NCBI RefSeq assembly: GCF_000447295.1
Contig: NZ_KE650771.1
Location: forward strand, 1,290,730-1,354,729
Source: Fischerella sp. PCC 9431
GTDB lineage: Bacteria; Cyanobacteriota; Cyanobacteriia; Cyanobacteriales; Nostocaceae
Reading direction: 5' to 3'
DNA length: 64,000 nucleotides
Shown here: in pieces, positions 1 to 8,838 of the stretch
Numbering within the stretch: the first letter of the stretch is position 1
Layout of the letters: each line of letters starts with the position of its first letter
Translations under genes and position numbers: made by a program
Notes under the pieces: generated by a model
The model's input: only the letters and a program-made list of their open reading frames with translations
Told to the model about the DNA's origin: nothing
The model's database searches: none

Positions 1-944
1 CTTGGTACAAAGATATTCATTCTCAAGTACTACAGGAAGTCCCTAAAAAAGTTGAGTTAGCTTTTGATAGATGGTTAAAAGGTGATATTAACGGCAAAAA
101 GTCAGGTAGACCGAGATTCAAAGGAAGAGGTCAATATAAAACTTTTACCTATACTCAGTTTAAAAAGCATCATTTTGTTAATGACAAAATCACGTTGTCA
201 AAAATTGGGGATATTAAAGTAATTGCCCATCGACCAGTACCCGATGGCTTTGATATTAAAACCGTATCTGTTACCAAAAAAGCAGACGGTTACTATGTCA
301 CTTTAAGCCTTGATGACAAAACAGTACCCACAATTAAACCTGACTTTAACCCTGATAACATTGTTGGGATTGATGTTGGCTTAATCGATTTTTATGTTGC
401 TTCTGACAATACTAGAATTGCCGCACCAAAGCATTTACGCAAAGCTGAACGTAGATTAAAGTCAGTACAGCGTAGAGTCTCAAGACGCAAGAAAGGTTCT
501 AATCGTCGTAGAAAAGCTATTCAAAAATTGGGTAGGCAACACAAAAAAGTTGCAGATGCTCGCAAAGATTTTCATTTTAAAACAGCTAAAACACTACTTG
601 ATAAGTATGATGTTGTTGCTGTTGAAAAGTTGAATATCAAAGGACTAGTTAAAACAAGACTGGCTAAAAGTATTAATGATGCTGGTTGGAGCCAATTTGT
701 AACTATACTTTCAAACAAAGCCGTAAATGCTGGTTTGAAGGTAATAGCTATAAATCCAAATGGTACTAGCCAACAATGTTCTAGCTGTGGACACAAAGTT
801 AAAAAGCCGCTATCTCAAAGAATGCACAATTGCCCTATTTGTCATGCTAGTTTGTGCAGGGATTTGAACGCGGCTATCAACATAAAGAACCGTGGGGCGC
901 ACGGTCTTAAAGCTCAATCAATGTCCTCATACAGGAGTCATTGA
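1..944 (+). CDS. tnpB: TnpB, IS200/IS605-type RNA-guided nuclease (5' end outside window)
   Basis: The reading frame is open from base 3, so the TTG at 195 is internal and the true start lies before the window. TnpB proteins are RuvC-like nucleases guided by an RNA from the element's right end, and they help IS200/IS605 elements persist. The three RuvC acidic positions are visible: Asp in GIDVGLIDF (near base 370), Glu in VAVEKLN (near 622) and Asp in CRDLNAA (near 860). A four-cysteine zinc ribbon (CSSCG then CPIC, about 775-845) lies before the last Asp. A basic helix rich in Arg and Lys (about 440-545) is typical of the family. No tnpA is seen here. All catalytic residues visible in this part are intact, so the protein may be active. 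Confidence 0.93.
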   Translation, partial: WYKDIHSQVLQEVPKKVELAFDRWLKGDINGKKSGRPRFKGRGQYKTFTYTQFKKHHFVNDKITLSKIGDIKVIAHRPVPDGFDIKTVSVTKKADGYYVTLSLDDKTVPTIKPDFNPDNIVGIDVGLIDFYVASDNTRIAAPKHLRKAERRLKSVQRRVSRRKKGSNRRRKAIQKLGRQHKKVADARKDFHFKTAKTLLDKYDVVAVEKLNIKGLVKTRLAKSINDAGWSQFVTILSNKAVNAGLKVIAINPNGTSQQCSSCGHKVKKPLSQRMHNCPICHASLCRDLNAAINIKNRGAHGLKAQSMSSYRSH

Positions 945-988
945 GAAGCCCGCGCTGTATGCAAAGCACGACTCGTCGGGTACGTCAC
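945..988 (+). mobile_element. Probable right end of the IS200/IS605-type element
   Basis: The 44 bases after the tnpB stop contain CCCGCGC and GTCGGG separated by a short loop and end in GTCAC. Subterminal hairpins just after tnpB are the normal right end of these elements and the 3' part of the guide RNA. The exact boundary is inferred: the sequence after about 988 reads as a different protein tail. Confidence 0.45.
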
Positions 989-1077
989 AGAAAGTAGCAC
1001 AGCAAGAATGTCAACGGGCTGAACAATTAGCAGCTTATTTGGGTTCTATTGGCGTTGATCCTGATAACTTACCATAA
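988..1077 (+). pseudogene. 3' remnant of a Uma2-family (DUF820) gene
   Basis: About 29 codons before the TAA at 1075-1077 read VAQQECQRAEQLAAYLGSIG and then VDPDNLP. A glutamine-rich helix ending in a short 'lGiDPD' tail is the usual C-terminus of cyanobacterial Uma2/DUF820 proteins, a PD-(D/E)XK nuclease-like family that is highly copied in these genomes. The catalytic part is absent, which fits insertion of the TnpB element into the gene's 3' end. The 5' part would lie outside the window, so the interruption is an inference. Confidence 0.5.
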
Positions 1078-1078
1078 A

Positions 1079-1384
1079 CTAAGATTGACGAGTCTTGTAA
1101 ACTTGCAACTGCGATCGCAGCTGGGCAATTTCTTCAGCCATATCTAGAACCATTGCTGCACCGACTAAATTTAGTCCTAAATCTCGACGTAGACGCAGGA
1201 TTTGCGCGATCCGAGTAATATCACGCGATCGCAACATTGAATTAATCGGTGAAATCAATCCCAAAGCTGCAAAGCGTTCTAAAACTTTAGTTGATGTTTG
1301 TGTAACTAAAGCTGCATATTCAAAAGTGTAAAGGCGATCGCCTTCTTCAGAGACAACCACCCGTGACAGACTAACTTGATTCAT
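1079..1384 (-). CDS. cbpM: Chaperone modulator CbpM-like protein
   Basis: This 101-residue protein resembles CbpM, the MerR-like small protein that binds the J-domain of CbpA and inhibits it. It has an N-terminal helix-turn-helix-like segment ([13 protein letters not shown], then a helix ending [10 protein letters not shown]) and the pattern [20 protein letters not shown] followed by a C-terminal coiled helix. It follows the dnaJ-type gene on the same strand with a 4-base ATGA overlap, the usual cbpA-cbpM arrangement, so translation is probably coupled. The product assignment rests on this context and on the helix pattern. Confidence 0.85.
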   Translation of the reverse strand: MNQVSLSRVVVSEEGDRLYTFEYAALVTQTSTKVLERFAALGLISPINSMLRSRDITRIAQILRLRRDLGLNLVGAAMVLDMAEEIAQLRSQLQVYKTRQS

Positions 1385-2379
1385 AATTTCACCTCTTGTA
1401 GCGCCACGCGCGGATTAAAATTAGTACTATCGCGGATTTTTTCATAGCACTCGCGTTCTCCCGGACTCAAATCCTTGGGAGATACAATTTGTACTTTGAC
1501 AATTAAATTACTACGTCCCCCTTTAGGTAGTGTCCAACCTTGACCACGCAACCGTAAGGATTGACCAGAACGCATACCCGGCGGAATTTTCATCATCACG
1601 CTACCATCAGGTGTAGGAACTTTGACTTGCGTTCCTAATACAGCTTCATCTGGTCGAATCGGAATCTCGCAAGCAATGTTATTGCCTTCAAAGTGAAAAA
1701 ATGGATGGGGTAATATTTCAATAGTTAAATATAAATCTCCCCGTTGTTGGGAAAACTGACTGGGGCGTCCTTTACCCTTGACTCGGAGACGACTTCCGGG
1801 TTTTGCTCCTGGAGGAATACGGACAGTAACGGTTTCACCATCTATTTGCAGATGTTTTTGTGTGCCGTGAAATGCTTCGGAAAAAGTCAAAGCAATAGCC
1901 GCTTCTGTATCGGGTGCAGGTACTTCAGTCGCAAAATTTTCAAAAAAATCGCTATAGGCGCGGTCGCCACCCGTGTAGGTGCGATAGGTGGAAGTTTTAC
2001 CAGTTCGACCCACACCTCGAAAACGACCAAGCAGGTCATTGATAAAATCATCAAAATTACCATATTGATCGAAATCAACCCCACCAGCATCTACTCTTAC
2101 ACCTTGGCGATCGCGTGGTGGTCTTGCACCACTTGTAGCTGCTTGTTGCCAGTATTGCCCAAAAGCATCGTACTTTTGACGTTTTTCTGGGTCAGAAAGT
2201 ACCTCTTGTGCTTCATTAATTTCTTTGAAGCGTTCCTCCGCTTCTTGATTTCCGGGGTTGAGATCGGGGTGATATTTGCGTGCCAGCTTGCGGTAAGCTT
2301 GTTTGATCTCCTCTGGTGTGGCATTTTTGCTTACCCCTAGAATTTTGTAGTAATCCTTAAAATCGGTTGCAGCTGGCAT
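1381..2379 (-). CDS. cbpA: CbpA-like DnaJ co-chaperone
   Basis: This 332-residue Hsp40 stimulates the ATPase of DnaK and delivers clients to it. The J-domain is at about residues 8-73 with the HPD motif at 37-39. The linker is G/F-poor (about 75-150). Two beta-rich client-binding domains follow (about 155-320), with signatures [19 protein letters not shown] and [19 protein letters not shown]. There is no CxxCxGxG zinc finger, so it is the CbpA class and not DnaJ itself. It is the first gene of a two-gene unit with cbpM. The IS1634-type element begins 24 bases upstream of the start codon and so probably removed or replaced the native promoter. Confidence 0.92.
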   Translation of the reverse strand: MPAATDFKDYYKILGVSKNATPEEIKQAYRKLARKYHPDLNPGNQEAEERFKEINEAQEVLSDPEKRQKYDAFGQYWQQAATSGARPPRDRQGVRVDAGGVDFDQYGNFDDFINDLLGRFRGVGRTGKTSTYRTYTGGDRAYSDFFENFATEVPAPDTEAAIALTFSEAFHGTQKHLQIDGETVTVRIPPGAKPGSRLRVKGKGRPSQFSQQRGDLYLTIEILPHPFFHFEGNNIACEIPIRPDEAVLGTQVKVPTPDGSVMMKIPPGMRSGQSLRLRGQGWTLPKGGRSNLIVKVQIVSPKDLSPGERECYEKIRDSTNFNPRVALQEVKL

Positions 2380-2397
2380 AGCTGTTTGATTGCAAAG

Positions 2398-4367
2398 TTA
2401 GAACTGAACTTCCCCAATTGACAAAAAGCGTATGCTGTGATTAGTAAGGCTTTTGAAGATTTCTGTTCTCGGTTTACTGGGTACAAATTAGGGAAACACC
2501 AAGCAAATTTAAAGCCTTTTGTTGCACTCTTGTAGGTTCAGTAATCTTATCAAAAACGAAACTAGCACCTTCAATAGTTGATTGAATTCGGTTTAGAGCA
2601 ATAGTCCCTAAATCTGCTAATAAAGTTTGGAAACTATGAACGGGTAAATTATCCGAATTCCTCTTAGTTCTAGCTTTAGCTTCAGCAGCATCACTTAAAG
2701 CTGCACATACAACCGATTTTTGTTTGAGTCGAGCCGACTCCCAATCATCCTCATCAAAAAGAATTGGGGCTAATACAGAACGCATATGCCATTCAACATA
2801 ATAGGCTAACATGCATAAAAATACATGTGCCTTAACTCGTTCACTTGTATGATGATAAATCGGTCGAATTTTTAAATCTACGGTTTTAAAACTACGAAAA
2901 GCTTGTTCAACTTGAGAAAGACTCTTATAAGCTTTAACAGTTTCTTGTGGTGATAAAACTTCTTGTTCAACCGAAGTCCTAATCACATACAAACCATCAA
3001 GTGCCGCTTCACGTTCAATACTTTTTTGGTTTCGCTCATAGTGAAAGCTATCTGCTTGAATATCCAAGTGAAAATGCTTACCAACTTGATAACGATTGAT
3101 GACCTCTCCCACCTTGAGAGCGATATTAGACTCTCCCTTTAAACGGCGTTTTTCTCTAGTTGTGGCAGCAACAATTTTATCTAATTCTTTTTCCGTTACT
3201 GCTAATAATTCTTCCCTTGTTTTTGCCCTATCCGCAGCCAACATGGGATTACGGCAAGCAATTAACCTTTCTTGTGGATAATCATCAGACGATATTTCAG
3301 CGATGTTTTGCTCATCAAATAAAGATAATTGAATACACTCTTGTTCAACCAGGGAGCGGATTTGCGAAGAACGTAATGCACTAATCCAATCAAGAGAACC
3401 AACTTGTTTAAAGTGTTTTTTGATCGTTGTTGATGAAATTATTCCCCGGTCTCCAACCCAAATTATTTGTTTAATACCAAATCTCAGGGTTAGTTTTTCG
3501 ATTTGACTTGTCAATGTTGTTGGGTCAGCAGTATTACCCTCAAATACTTCGATTGCTATTGGACAGCCTTTCTCATTACAAAGTAATCCAAATACTATTT
3601 GCAATTTGCCTTTCTTACCATCACGGTTATAACCATATCGAGCTAACGGACAAGTTTTACCCTCAAAATAACTGCTTGATACATCGTAAAGAACTAATGT
3701 TGATGATACAAGATGTTTAGCTGCCAGACTATTCTCGATTTTTTCTTGTCTTTTTAATAGCCAATCCATTGCCAAATATAATTCATCTTCATCCGCACCA
3801 TTAAGTCCTAATGTTTCCCCAATACTCGAAAAACATGTTTCATTACTTAGTCCTCTGGCTGTTGCCAATTTCGAGCGTGGGTCGATAATACGCGCTATTA
3901 TCATTGCCAATACCAATCTTTTTTCTCTGCTATTTTCCTCACTAATTAGGTTATGCAAACCAGTATTTTTGAGACTTCCTAATACTGCTGCAACATGACC
4001 GTGTGGGCGAGAGCGAGTTATCTTAAAAGAGTTCGGTAAACTAGAGATTGTTACCCCACCTTTTAACAATGATTGTAGCCCATCAACTGCATGGTCGGGC
4101 AATTTTGATAAGTTTGCCAGGGTACGTTTACGCACTTTTCCGCCTTCGCGATAGGATTCGCGCAGCAGTACAGCAGGGGGAGAGTTTCTGTTAGGGACAC
4201 GTTCTACATACATGTCTACAATTATCCCATTTGATTTCGGTCATAAATCTAAAGAAAATCTAAAAATACATGGGTACAGATGTTCTCAAACAAAAGCCTG
4301 TATTGCTTTCAATACAAGCCTTTTAGGTGTATTTAGTACATTTGCACAGGGGGAAGTTCAGTTAGAA
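2398..4367 (-). mobile_element. Complete IS1634-family insertion sequence with target duplication
   Basis: The element runs from 2404 to 4361 (1,958 bp). It ends in a perfect 12-bp inverted repeat: CTGAACTTCCCC at 2404-2415, and its reverse complement at 4350-4361. Directly outside are identical hexamers TTAGAA at 2398-2403 and 4362-4367, a 6-bp target-site duplication. It carries a single full-length transposase gene. Intact ends, duplication and open gene point to recent insertion. It sits between the cbpA-cbpM pair and hspA. Confidence 0.93.
2474..4213 (-). CDS. IS1634-family DDE transposase
   Basis: This 579-residue transposase belongs to the IS1634 group of IS4-like DDE enzymes. Likely catalytic positions are Asp in LYDVSSSYFEG, Asp in WVGDRGIIS and Glu in the YERNQKSIEREAALDGLYVI stretch, which matches the Y-(2)-R-(3)-E-(6)-K-like YREK signature region. 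The C-terminal VEQAFRSFKTVDLKIRPIYH segment is typical of the family. Length agrees with full-size members and no frameshift is present. The gene fills almost the entire element. Confidence 0.93.
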   Translation of the reverse strand: MYVERVPNRNSPPAVLLRESYREGGKVRKRTLANLSKLPDHAVDGLQSLLKGGVTISSLPNSFKITRSRPHGHVAAVLGSLKNTGLHNLISEENSREKRLVLAMIIARIIDPRSKLATARGLSNETCFSSIGETLGLNGADEDELYLAMDWLLKRQEKIENSLAAKHLVSSTLVLYDVSSSYFEGKTCPLARYGYNRDGKKGKLQIVFGLLCNEKGCPIAIEVFEGNTADPTTLTSQIEKLTLRFGIKQIIWVGDRGIISSTTIKKHFKQVGSLDWISALRSSQIRSLVEQECIQLSLFDEQNIAEISSDDYPQERLIACRNPMLAADRAKTREELLAVTEKELDKIVAATTREKRRLKGESNIALKVGEVINRYQVGKHFHLDIQADSFHYERNQKSIEREAALDGLYVIRTSVEQEVLSPQETVKAYKSLSQVEQAFRSFKTVDLKIRPIYHHTSERVKAHVFLCMLAYYVEWHMRSVLAPILFDEDDWESARLKQKSVVCAALSDAAEAKARTKRNSDNLPVHSFQTLLADLGTIALNRIQSTIEGASFVFDKITEPTRVQQKALNLLGVSLICTQ

Positions 4368-4468
4368 GCTTGAATTTAGTCTACTTATAGAATTGCTGCT
4401 GAAAATCTGTCGTCAGTATGGCATTTATCAATATTTTTAAGTAAATAAAAATAGGACTGAAAACATGT

Positions 4469-4496
4469 GTAGGGGCGAACGCCCGTTCGCCCTTAC
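4469..4496. repeat. Palindromic repeat downstream of hspA
   Basis: GTAGGGGCGAAC at 4469-4480 and GTTCGCCCTTAC at 4485-4496 form a hairpin with one mismatch and a 4-base loop. It lies 46 bases past the hspA stop. It resembles dispersed cyanobacterial palindromes and could also end hspA transcription. There is no clear T-run on the minus strand. Nothing else coding is seen between the IS end (4361) and hspA. Confidence 0.6.
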
Positions 4497-4541
4497 AATC
4501 GTCGTATATCTTCTGGTAGTATTTTTCAAACAACTAGAAAT

Positions 4542-5087
4542 TTAACTTGACTGAGATTGTAGCTGCTGTTGAGTTTGTCTATCATACTGATCGCCCATCG
4601 CCTGAGTTTGTTGTCCTCCTATATTAACGGTGACAACTTTATTTTTTTCTTCCTCAGCTTTCGGCATGATCAAACACAAAACACCGTTCTTAAATTCTGC
4701 TTGTACTTGATCGTTTTGAATTCGAGTAGGTAAAGGAATCATGCGTTGGAAACGACCATAGCGGAATTCCGAACGTCTCATCCCTTTTTCTTCGGTTGTA
4801 GCTTCAGATTTGCGTTCACCACTGATAGAAACAGCTTCAGCAGTAACTTTTACATCTAAGTCATTAGCCTCTACACCAGGAAGTTCTACTCGCAGTTGAA
4901 TATTATCTGGATTTTCGTGCATTTCAGCTAGTGGCATAAAAGCAAAACCAGCCATTTCATCACTTTCATCACTAGTAGTGATCATGCGATCAAATATGCG
5001 ATTCATTTCACGTTGCAAGCCAGAAATTTCCCGGAAAGGATCATAACGGTTAATTTGACGGAAAGGGTCCCAACGTATTAATGCCAT
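4542..5087 (-). CDS. hspA: Small heat-shock protein HspA (Hsp20 family)
   Basis: This 181-residue alpha-crystallin-type chaperone binds unfolding proteins and membranes in the cytoplasm. The N-terminal arm has the usual WDPFR and DPFRE repeats (residues 6-20). The alpha-crystallin domain spans about 47-150, with VELPGVEANDLDV and FKNGVLCLIMPK (the GVL motif of strand 9). The Gln-rich C-terminal tail (about 158-181) is longer than in E. coli IbpA. A strong GGAGGG ribosome site lies just before the ATG. It is transcribed toward the IS and the cbpA-cbpM pair, which suggests these were one stress-response neighbourhood before the IS entered. Confidence 0.95.
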   Translation of the reverse strand: MALIRWDPFRQINRYDPFREISGLQREMNRIFDRMITTSDESDEMAGFAFMPLAEMHENPDNIQLRVELPGVEANDLDVKVTAEAVSISGERKSEATTEEKGMRRSEFRYGRFQRMIPLPTRIQNDQVQAEFKNGVLCLIMPKAEEEKNKVVTVNIGGQQTQAMGDQYDRQTQQQLQSQSS

Positions 5088-5258
5088 ATTTCAGCCCTCC
5101 GATTCTATCTCAGGCAAGAAGTGCTAACTCTTGCTCCTAATTTCAAACTATCAAGGGTAAAAATTTGTCTCATCAGCCAAATGGATGACCTTTTATTTTT
5201 TATAAAAATAAACTACTGAATCTGTTGATAGAGGAAACAAATACACCTGCTTGTAAAC

Positions 5259-5283
5259 ATGGAAATGATATTTCCATATGGAA
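5259..5283. promoter_or_regulatory. Two overlapping palindromes upstream of the DUF2795 gene
   Basis: ATGGAAAT-GAT-ATTTCCAT (5259-5277) is a perfect 8-bp inverted repeat, and TTCCATATGGAA (5272-5283) is a perfect 12-bp palindrome that overlaps its right arm. They end 18 bases before the start codon at 5302 and lie in the divergent gap shared with hspA. The position suits a repressor operator or a translational hairpin. No protein partner can be named. Confidence 0.45.
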
Positions 5284-5301
5284 TTTTGGAGGTGAATCAA
5301 A

Positions 5302-5496
5302 ATGACTAAAGTAAACCCAGTTCAACTACAAAAACATTTAAAAGGTATGGACTATCCAGCCAGTAAAGAAGAGTTGATTCAGCACGCTCAACAGCAAGGC
5401 GCCGATGAAAATGCAATGTCAGTATTGCAGCAATTACCAGAGCAGGAGTATCAAACCCCAACGGATGTTAGCGAAGCTGTAGGTGCAATTCAATAA
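5302..5496 (+). CDS. DUF2795 domain protein
   Basis: This 64-residue protein matches the small DUF2795 family: VNPVQLQKHLKGMDYPASKEELIQHA and then a helical LPEQEYQTPTDVSEAVG end. The biochemical role of the family is unknown. A strong GGAGGTG ribosome site is 7 bases from the ATG, so the protein is probably well made. It is divergent from hspA and has the overlapping palindromes in its leader. Stress-related expression is a guess from that context only. Confidence 0.85.
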   Translation: MTKVNPVQLQKHLKGMDYPASKEELIQHAQQQGADENAMSVLQQLPEQEYQTPTDVSEAVGAIQ

Positions 5497-5591
5497 GTCA
5501 AATAGGTGAACAAACAGAAAGTATTGCTTGCTGTGATTGGTAATAGTAGTTGTTTGTTGGTTGTAAAAATCAACAAGCAACAATATCAAAT

Positions 5592-6098
5592 TTATTCTTG
5601 TTGAAAATAATCTCCTGATTTGCCTCCAGTTTTACTTATTAATTGAATTGATTCAATTTCAATCGATTTTTCTAAAGCTTTTGCCATATCATACAGGGTA
5701 AGAGCAGCAATAGAAACAGCTGTCAGGGCTTCCATCTCTACACCAGTTTCAGCTTTGGTTTTGACTGTTGCCAAAATTTGATAACCAGGTAGTTCTGGAT
5801 CTGGAATTATAACCACTTCTACTTTATGCAAAGGCAAAGGATGACATAGAGGAATCAAATTAGCTGTCTGTTTAGCAGCCATAATTCCCGCTAGTCTTGC
5901 TGTTGCTAACACATCTCCTTTAGGGGCGTTTCCTGCTTGGATAGCAGCAAAGGTTGTACTTAACATTCGTACTCTTGCAGTTGCAGTTGCTTGGCGGGCT
6001 GTGGATGCTTTCTCTGACACATCCACCATCTGGGCTTGCCCTTGATGATCTAGGTGGGTGAGATCAACAGAAGCAGTTTGAAAATTATCTTGCGTCAT
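5592..6098 (-). CDS. moaC: Cyclic pyranopterin monophosphate synthase MoaC
   Basis: MoaC (168 residues, normal length) converts the cyclic intermediate made by MoaA into cyclic pyranopterin monophosphate, an early step in molybdenum cofactor synthesis. Family motifs are clear: [16 protein letters not shown] near the N-terminus, [15 protein letters not shown] (about 80-95), [21 protein letters not shown] (about 115-135) and the active-site loop ISKTGGKSG at the C-terminus. It stands alone here, with no other moa gene in the window. It is divergent from the tRNA-Arg gene, 38 bases away. Confidence 0.97.
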   Translation of the reverse strand: MTQDNFQTASVDLTHLDHQGQAQMVDVSEKASTARQATATARVRMLSTTFAAIQAGNAPKGDVLATARLAGIMAAKQTANLIPLCHPLPLHKVEVVIIPDPELPGYQILATVKTKAETGVEMEALTAVSIAALTLYDMAKALEKSIEIESIQLISKTGGKSGDYFQQE

Positions 6099-6136
6099 TC
6101 GATTTCCTGTGTTACTATTAGATCCTGTGACCGCAA

Positions 6137-6210
6137 GGGCGTGTAGCTCAGTGGACTAGAGCACGTGGCTACGGACCACGGTGTCGGGGGTTCGAATCCC
6201 TCCTCGCCCG
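6137..6210 (+). tRNA. tRNA-Arg (anticodon ACG)
   Basis: The 74 bases fold into a tRNA cloverleaf. The acceptor GGGCGTG pairs with CTCGCCC and has a T-T opposition at the sixth pair. The anticodon stem CGTGG/CCACG encloses CTACGGA, giving anticodon ACG (normally deaminated to ICG, reading CGN). The T-arm GGGGG-TTCGAAT-CCCTC is canonical. The 3' CCA is not encoded, and the discriminator base is G. Confidence 0.95.
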
Positions 6211-6269
6211 TTTCTAAGCGTAAAATTAAAAATGAAATATGGGGTTTCCTCATTTTTCATTTTTTGTTT

Positions 6270-7505
6270 TCAATCCTGAATAGTATTTAAAGCGTAACAA
6301 TCTTGACCACGGCCAAGGGCGAAACGTAGGGAATTGGGAATGGTTTTACTGGATTGAGTCAGAAAGACAATCATGCCAAGTCCAGTTAGCGCTGCTGTGA
6401 AACCAAAGCTAATGCGGTATCCGACTTGTTCAGCAGCAAAACCGACTATTGGACCTGCGATCGCGATTCCGAAATCAAATCCAGCTATGCATATGGCAAA
6501 AATACGTCCTCTTTCTTGAGGAAGTGAACGATCTGCCATCAGTGTTGCAATCATCGGAATTAGTGTACCGCCTCCTACACCTTCAATAAAGGCAGCGAGT
6601 AAGAAAATACTGGCATTGTTGGCTAGATACATCAGTACCATTGATATAGAGTAAAAAACTAAACCAATAGTCACAAACAATCCTCGCCCCAGGCGATCGC
6701 TTGCCCTACCAGTAAATACCCTACCACTAAAGCTAGAAATTGCTGAAGCTGTGTAAAACAACCCAGGATTTAAGTCAACCTGGGTAGATTTTATATACAG
6801 TGGTGCAAAAGTATGTAAAGTTCCAATAGTCAAACCAACCATTAACATGACAAATGCTGGTACTCTCACCCTGGGACTGACCAACATTTGCCAAAAATTA
6901 GAATTGGGGTTTTTGGTTTGCTGCTTATCAACTGGTGGATTAACAATTGGCAAAATACATAACACCCCTAACCCACCTAACGCCGCAGATAAAAAAAATA
7001 ACGCCGTATTCCCAGCCGCAGCTTGTAAATAACCACCTAAAGCCGGCCCCACTGCTAAACCAATTGGATTAACCAAACTCATGTAGCCAATAATTTCACC
7101 ACGATTGCTAACCGGCGCTAAATCTGCTACCAGCGCTATGTAACCAGTGGCAAAAGCTGCGATACTAATGCCATGAAAAGCACGCAACACAATTAATAAA
7201 GGTATATATGTCGTGAGTTCATAACCAAGGGGAGCGATCGCCACCACCAGCATCCCAATCAACAGTACAATTTTACGACCCCGTTGATCTGCTAAACTTC
7301 CCAACCAAGGACGAAATAATAGCAGCCCGATCGCAAAACTACCCATTAAAACGCCGATTTGTTGCTTACTCGCCCCTACGTCTTCTAGATAAAGTGGTAA
7401 AGTTGGCAACAAAGAAGTCAAACTAGACCAGAAGAGTAAACCTGCTGTAAATAGTATCAGCAGGTTTCGCCGTAGTTGAGCATCAATTTCATTAAGTAAT
7501 TTCAC
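6270..7505 (-). CDS. Major facilitator superfamily transporter
   Basis: This 411-residue membrane protein has about 12 hydrophobic segments. The MFS motif A-like loop GSLADQRGRKIVLLIG follows the second segment, and a related GRASDRLGRGLFVTIG loop occurs at the matching place in the second half. Both are signatures of proton-linked drug or metabolite exporters of the multidrug type. The substrate cannot be told from sequence. It reads toward the tRNA-Arg gene and ends 60 bases from it. Confidence 0.9.
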   Translation of the reverse strand: MKLLNEIDAQLRRNLLILFTAGLLFWSSLTSLLPTLPLYLEDVGASKQQIGVLMGSFAIGLLLFRPWLGSLADQRGRKIVLLIGMLVVAIAPLGYELTTYIPLLIVLRAFHGISIAAFATGYIALVADLAPVSNRGEIIGYMSLVNPIGLAVGPALGGYLQAAAGNTALFFLSAALGGLGVLCILPIVNPPVDKQQTKNPNSNFWQMLVSPRVRVPAFVMLMVGLTIGTLHTFAPLYIKSTQVDLNPGLFYTASAISSFSGRVFTGRASDRLGRGLFVTIGLVFYSISMVLMYLANNASIFLLAAFIEGVGGGTLIPMIATLMADRSLPQERGRIFAICIAGFDFGIAIAGPIVGFAAEQVGYRISFGFTAALTGLGMIVFLTQSSKTIPNSLRFALGRGQDCYALNTIQD

Positions 7506-7812
7506 GGTAAATGCAAGTTAATTTAAGTCAATAGTCAATTGTCAATAGTCAATCATCATTGAATTTTAGACTTGGCATTATGGACTTGGAACTTTTAACT
7601 AACAGTTCTTGTTACATTACTTAATAATAGCTAATACTTCAGGATTCTGACAGATTGGTTGTTGTTTGGGCATTGGGGATAGGGGATTAAAAGAAGACGC
7701 GGTGAAGTGGAGAATGGGAGATAAGGGAGAAATCTACCACAAATATTCTCCCTTGTCCCCGTGTCTTTGCGTCCCTTTGTCTCCCTTGTCTCCCTTGTCC
7801 TCCTTGTCGCCC
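7506..7812. repeat. Intergenic gap with STRR heptamer repeats
   Basis: This stretch holds no gene. Near 7533-7557 the unit GTCAATA/GTCAATT repeats. Near 7665-7850 a GC-skewed block of TTGTCTCCC and TTGTCCTCC units follows an opposite-strand GGGGATA block. The block runs into the end of the glycosyltransferase gene and supplies its last codons. Confidence 0.6.
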
Positions 7813-8838
7813 TTATCCCCGTTCCCCAATTCCCGCTCCCATTACTACTTCTCTCACTCGATAGATGGGGCGTCCTTGAGATTCATGATAAGTACGCATG
7901 AGCAATTCTGCTAACAAACCGAAGCAGAATAACTGTACTCCTGTCACTAGCAGCAGAACAGCCAAAATTAACAAAGGGCGATCGCCAATATCTTGACCCA
8001 AAGCTAATTTTACCCAGGTCAAATAAATGCCGATCGCACCTCCCGAAACCATAGAAATCAAGCCCCATAGCCCAAAAACATGCATGGGACGGGTGAGGAA
8101 CTTTTTCATAAAAGCGATGGTGAATAAATCCATCATCACCCGAAAAGTTCTTGACAAACCGTACTTACTGCGACCAAACTTACGCGCATGGTGACGTACG
8201 GGCATTTCGGTAATTCTTGCACCTTCGATGTACGCCAAAGCTGGTAAAAACCTATGCAGTTCTCCGTAGAGGTTCATATCTGCTACCAATTCCGCACGGT
8301 AGGCTTTTAGTGAACAACCATAATCATGTATATGTACGCTAGTGATTTGCCGAATTAACCAGTTGGCAATTTTAGAAGGTAATAGTCTTGTCAAAGCTGC
8401 ATCTTGGCGATTTAGCCGCCAACCACTCACCAAATCGTAGCCTTCATCTAGTTTCGCCAATAACATCGGTATATCTACTGGATCATTTTGCAGATCGGCA
8501 TCTAAAGTTACAACTGCTTGACCATGTGCATAGTAAAATCCAGCCGCCATAGCCGCAGTCTGACCGTAGTTACGCCGCAGAATCACTGCTTTTAAATCAT
8601 TGCGGATTTCTGCTTGTTCTTTCAGGAACTGTGTAGAACCATCACTAGAACCGTCATCCACACAGATAATTTCATAACTCAGATTACTAGCGTTTAAAGT
8701 AGAAGCGATCGCCTCCAGTAAATGAGGCAAACTTTCCACTTCATCATGCACGGGTATCACCACTGAAACACTGGGAACTGATGAGGAAATCGCCTCATGT
8801 TGTCCAGCTATCCCATTAGAAACTAATCCACTCCTCAT
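7813..8838 (-). CDS. Family 2 glycosyltransferase, polyprenyl-phosphate sugar transferase type
   Basis: This 341-residue protein has an N-terminal GT-A domain (about 24-235) with VSVVIPVHDEVESLP, the metal-binding DxD-like TLDADLQNDP, and the QxxRW-like end loop. Two membrane segments follow (about 245-270 and 278-305). The layout matches DPM1/GtrB/ArnC enzymes that move a sugar from a nucleotide donor to undecaprenyl or dolichyl phosphate on the cytoplasmic face. The donor sugar is unknown. The last residues (GAGIGERG after the conserved VREVV) are encoded by the adjoining intergenic repeat, so the native stop was probably lost. Confidence 0.9.
   Translation of the reverse strand: MRSGLVSNGIAGQHEAISSSVPSVSVVIPVHDEVESLPHLLEAIASTLNASNLSYEIICVDDGSSDGSTQFLKEQAEIRNDLKAVILRRNYGQTAAMAAGFYYAHGQAVVTLDADLQNDPVDIPMLLAKLDEGYDLVSGWRLNRQDAALTRLLPSKIANWLIRQITSVHIHDYGCSLKAYRAELVADMNLYGELHRFLPALAYIEGARITEMPVRHHARKFGRSKYGLSRTFRVMMDLFTIAFMKKFLTRPMHVFGLWGLISMVSGGAIGIYLTWVKLALGQDIGDRPLLILAVLLLVTGVQLFCFGLLAELLMRTYHESQGRPIYRVREVVMGAGIGERG

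Noticed and set aside
892-1077. 61-codon frame after tnpB as a complete gene
   Set aside because: The first part overlaps the tnpB end and the element's right end; only the last 29 codons look like protein, and those look like a broken Uma2 tail.
5104-5130. CIRCE heat-shock operator upstream of hspA
   Set aside because: AAGTGCTAAC matches one half-site in inverse orientation, but the second half-site at the required 9-base spacing is absent.
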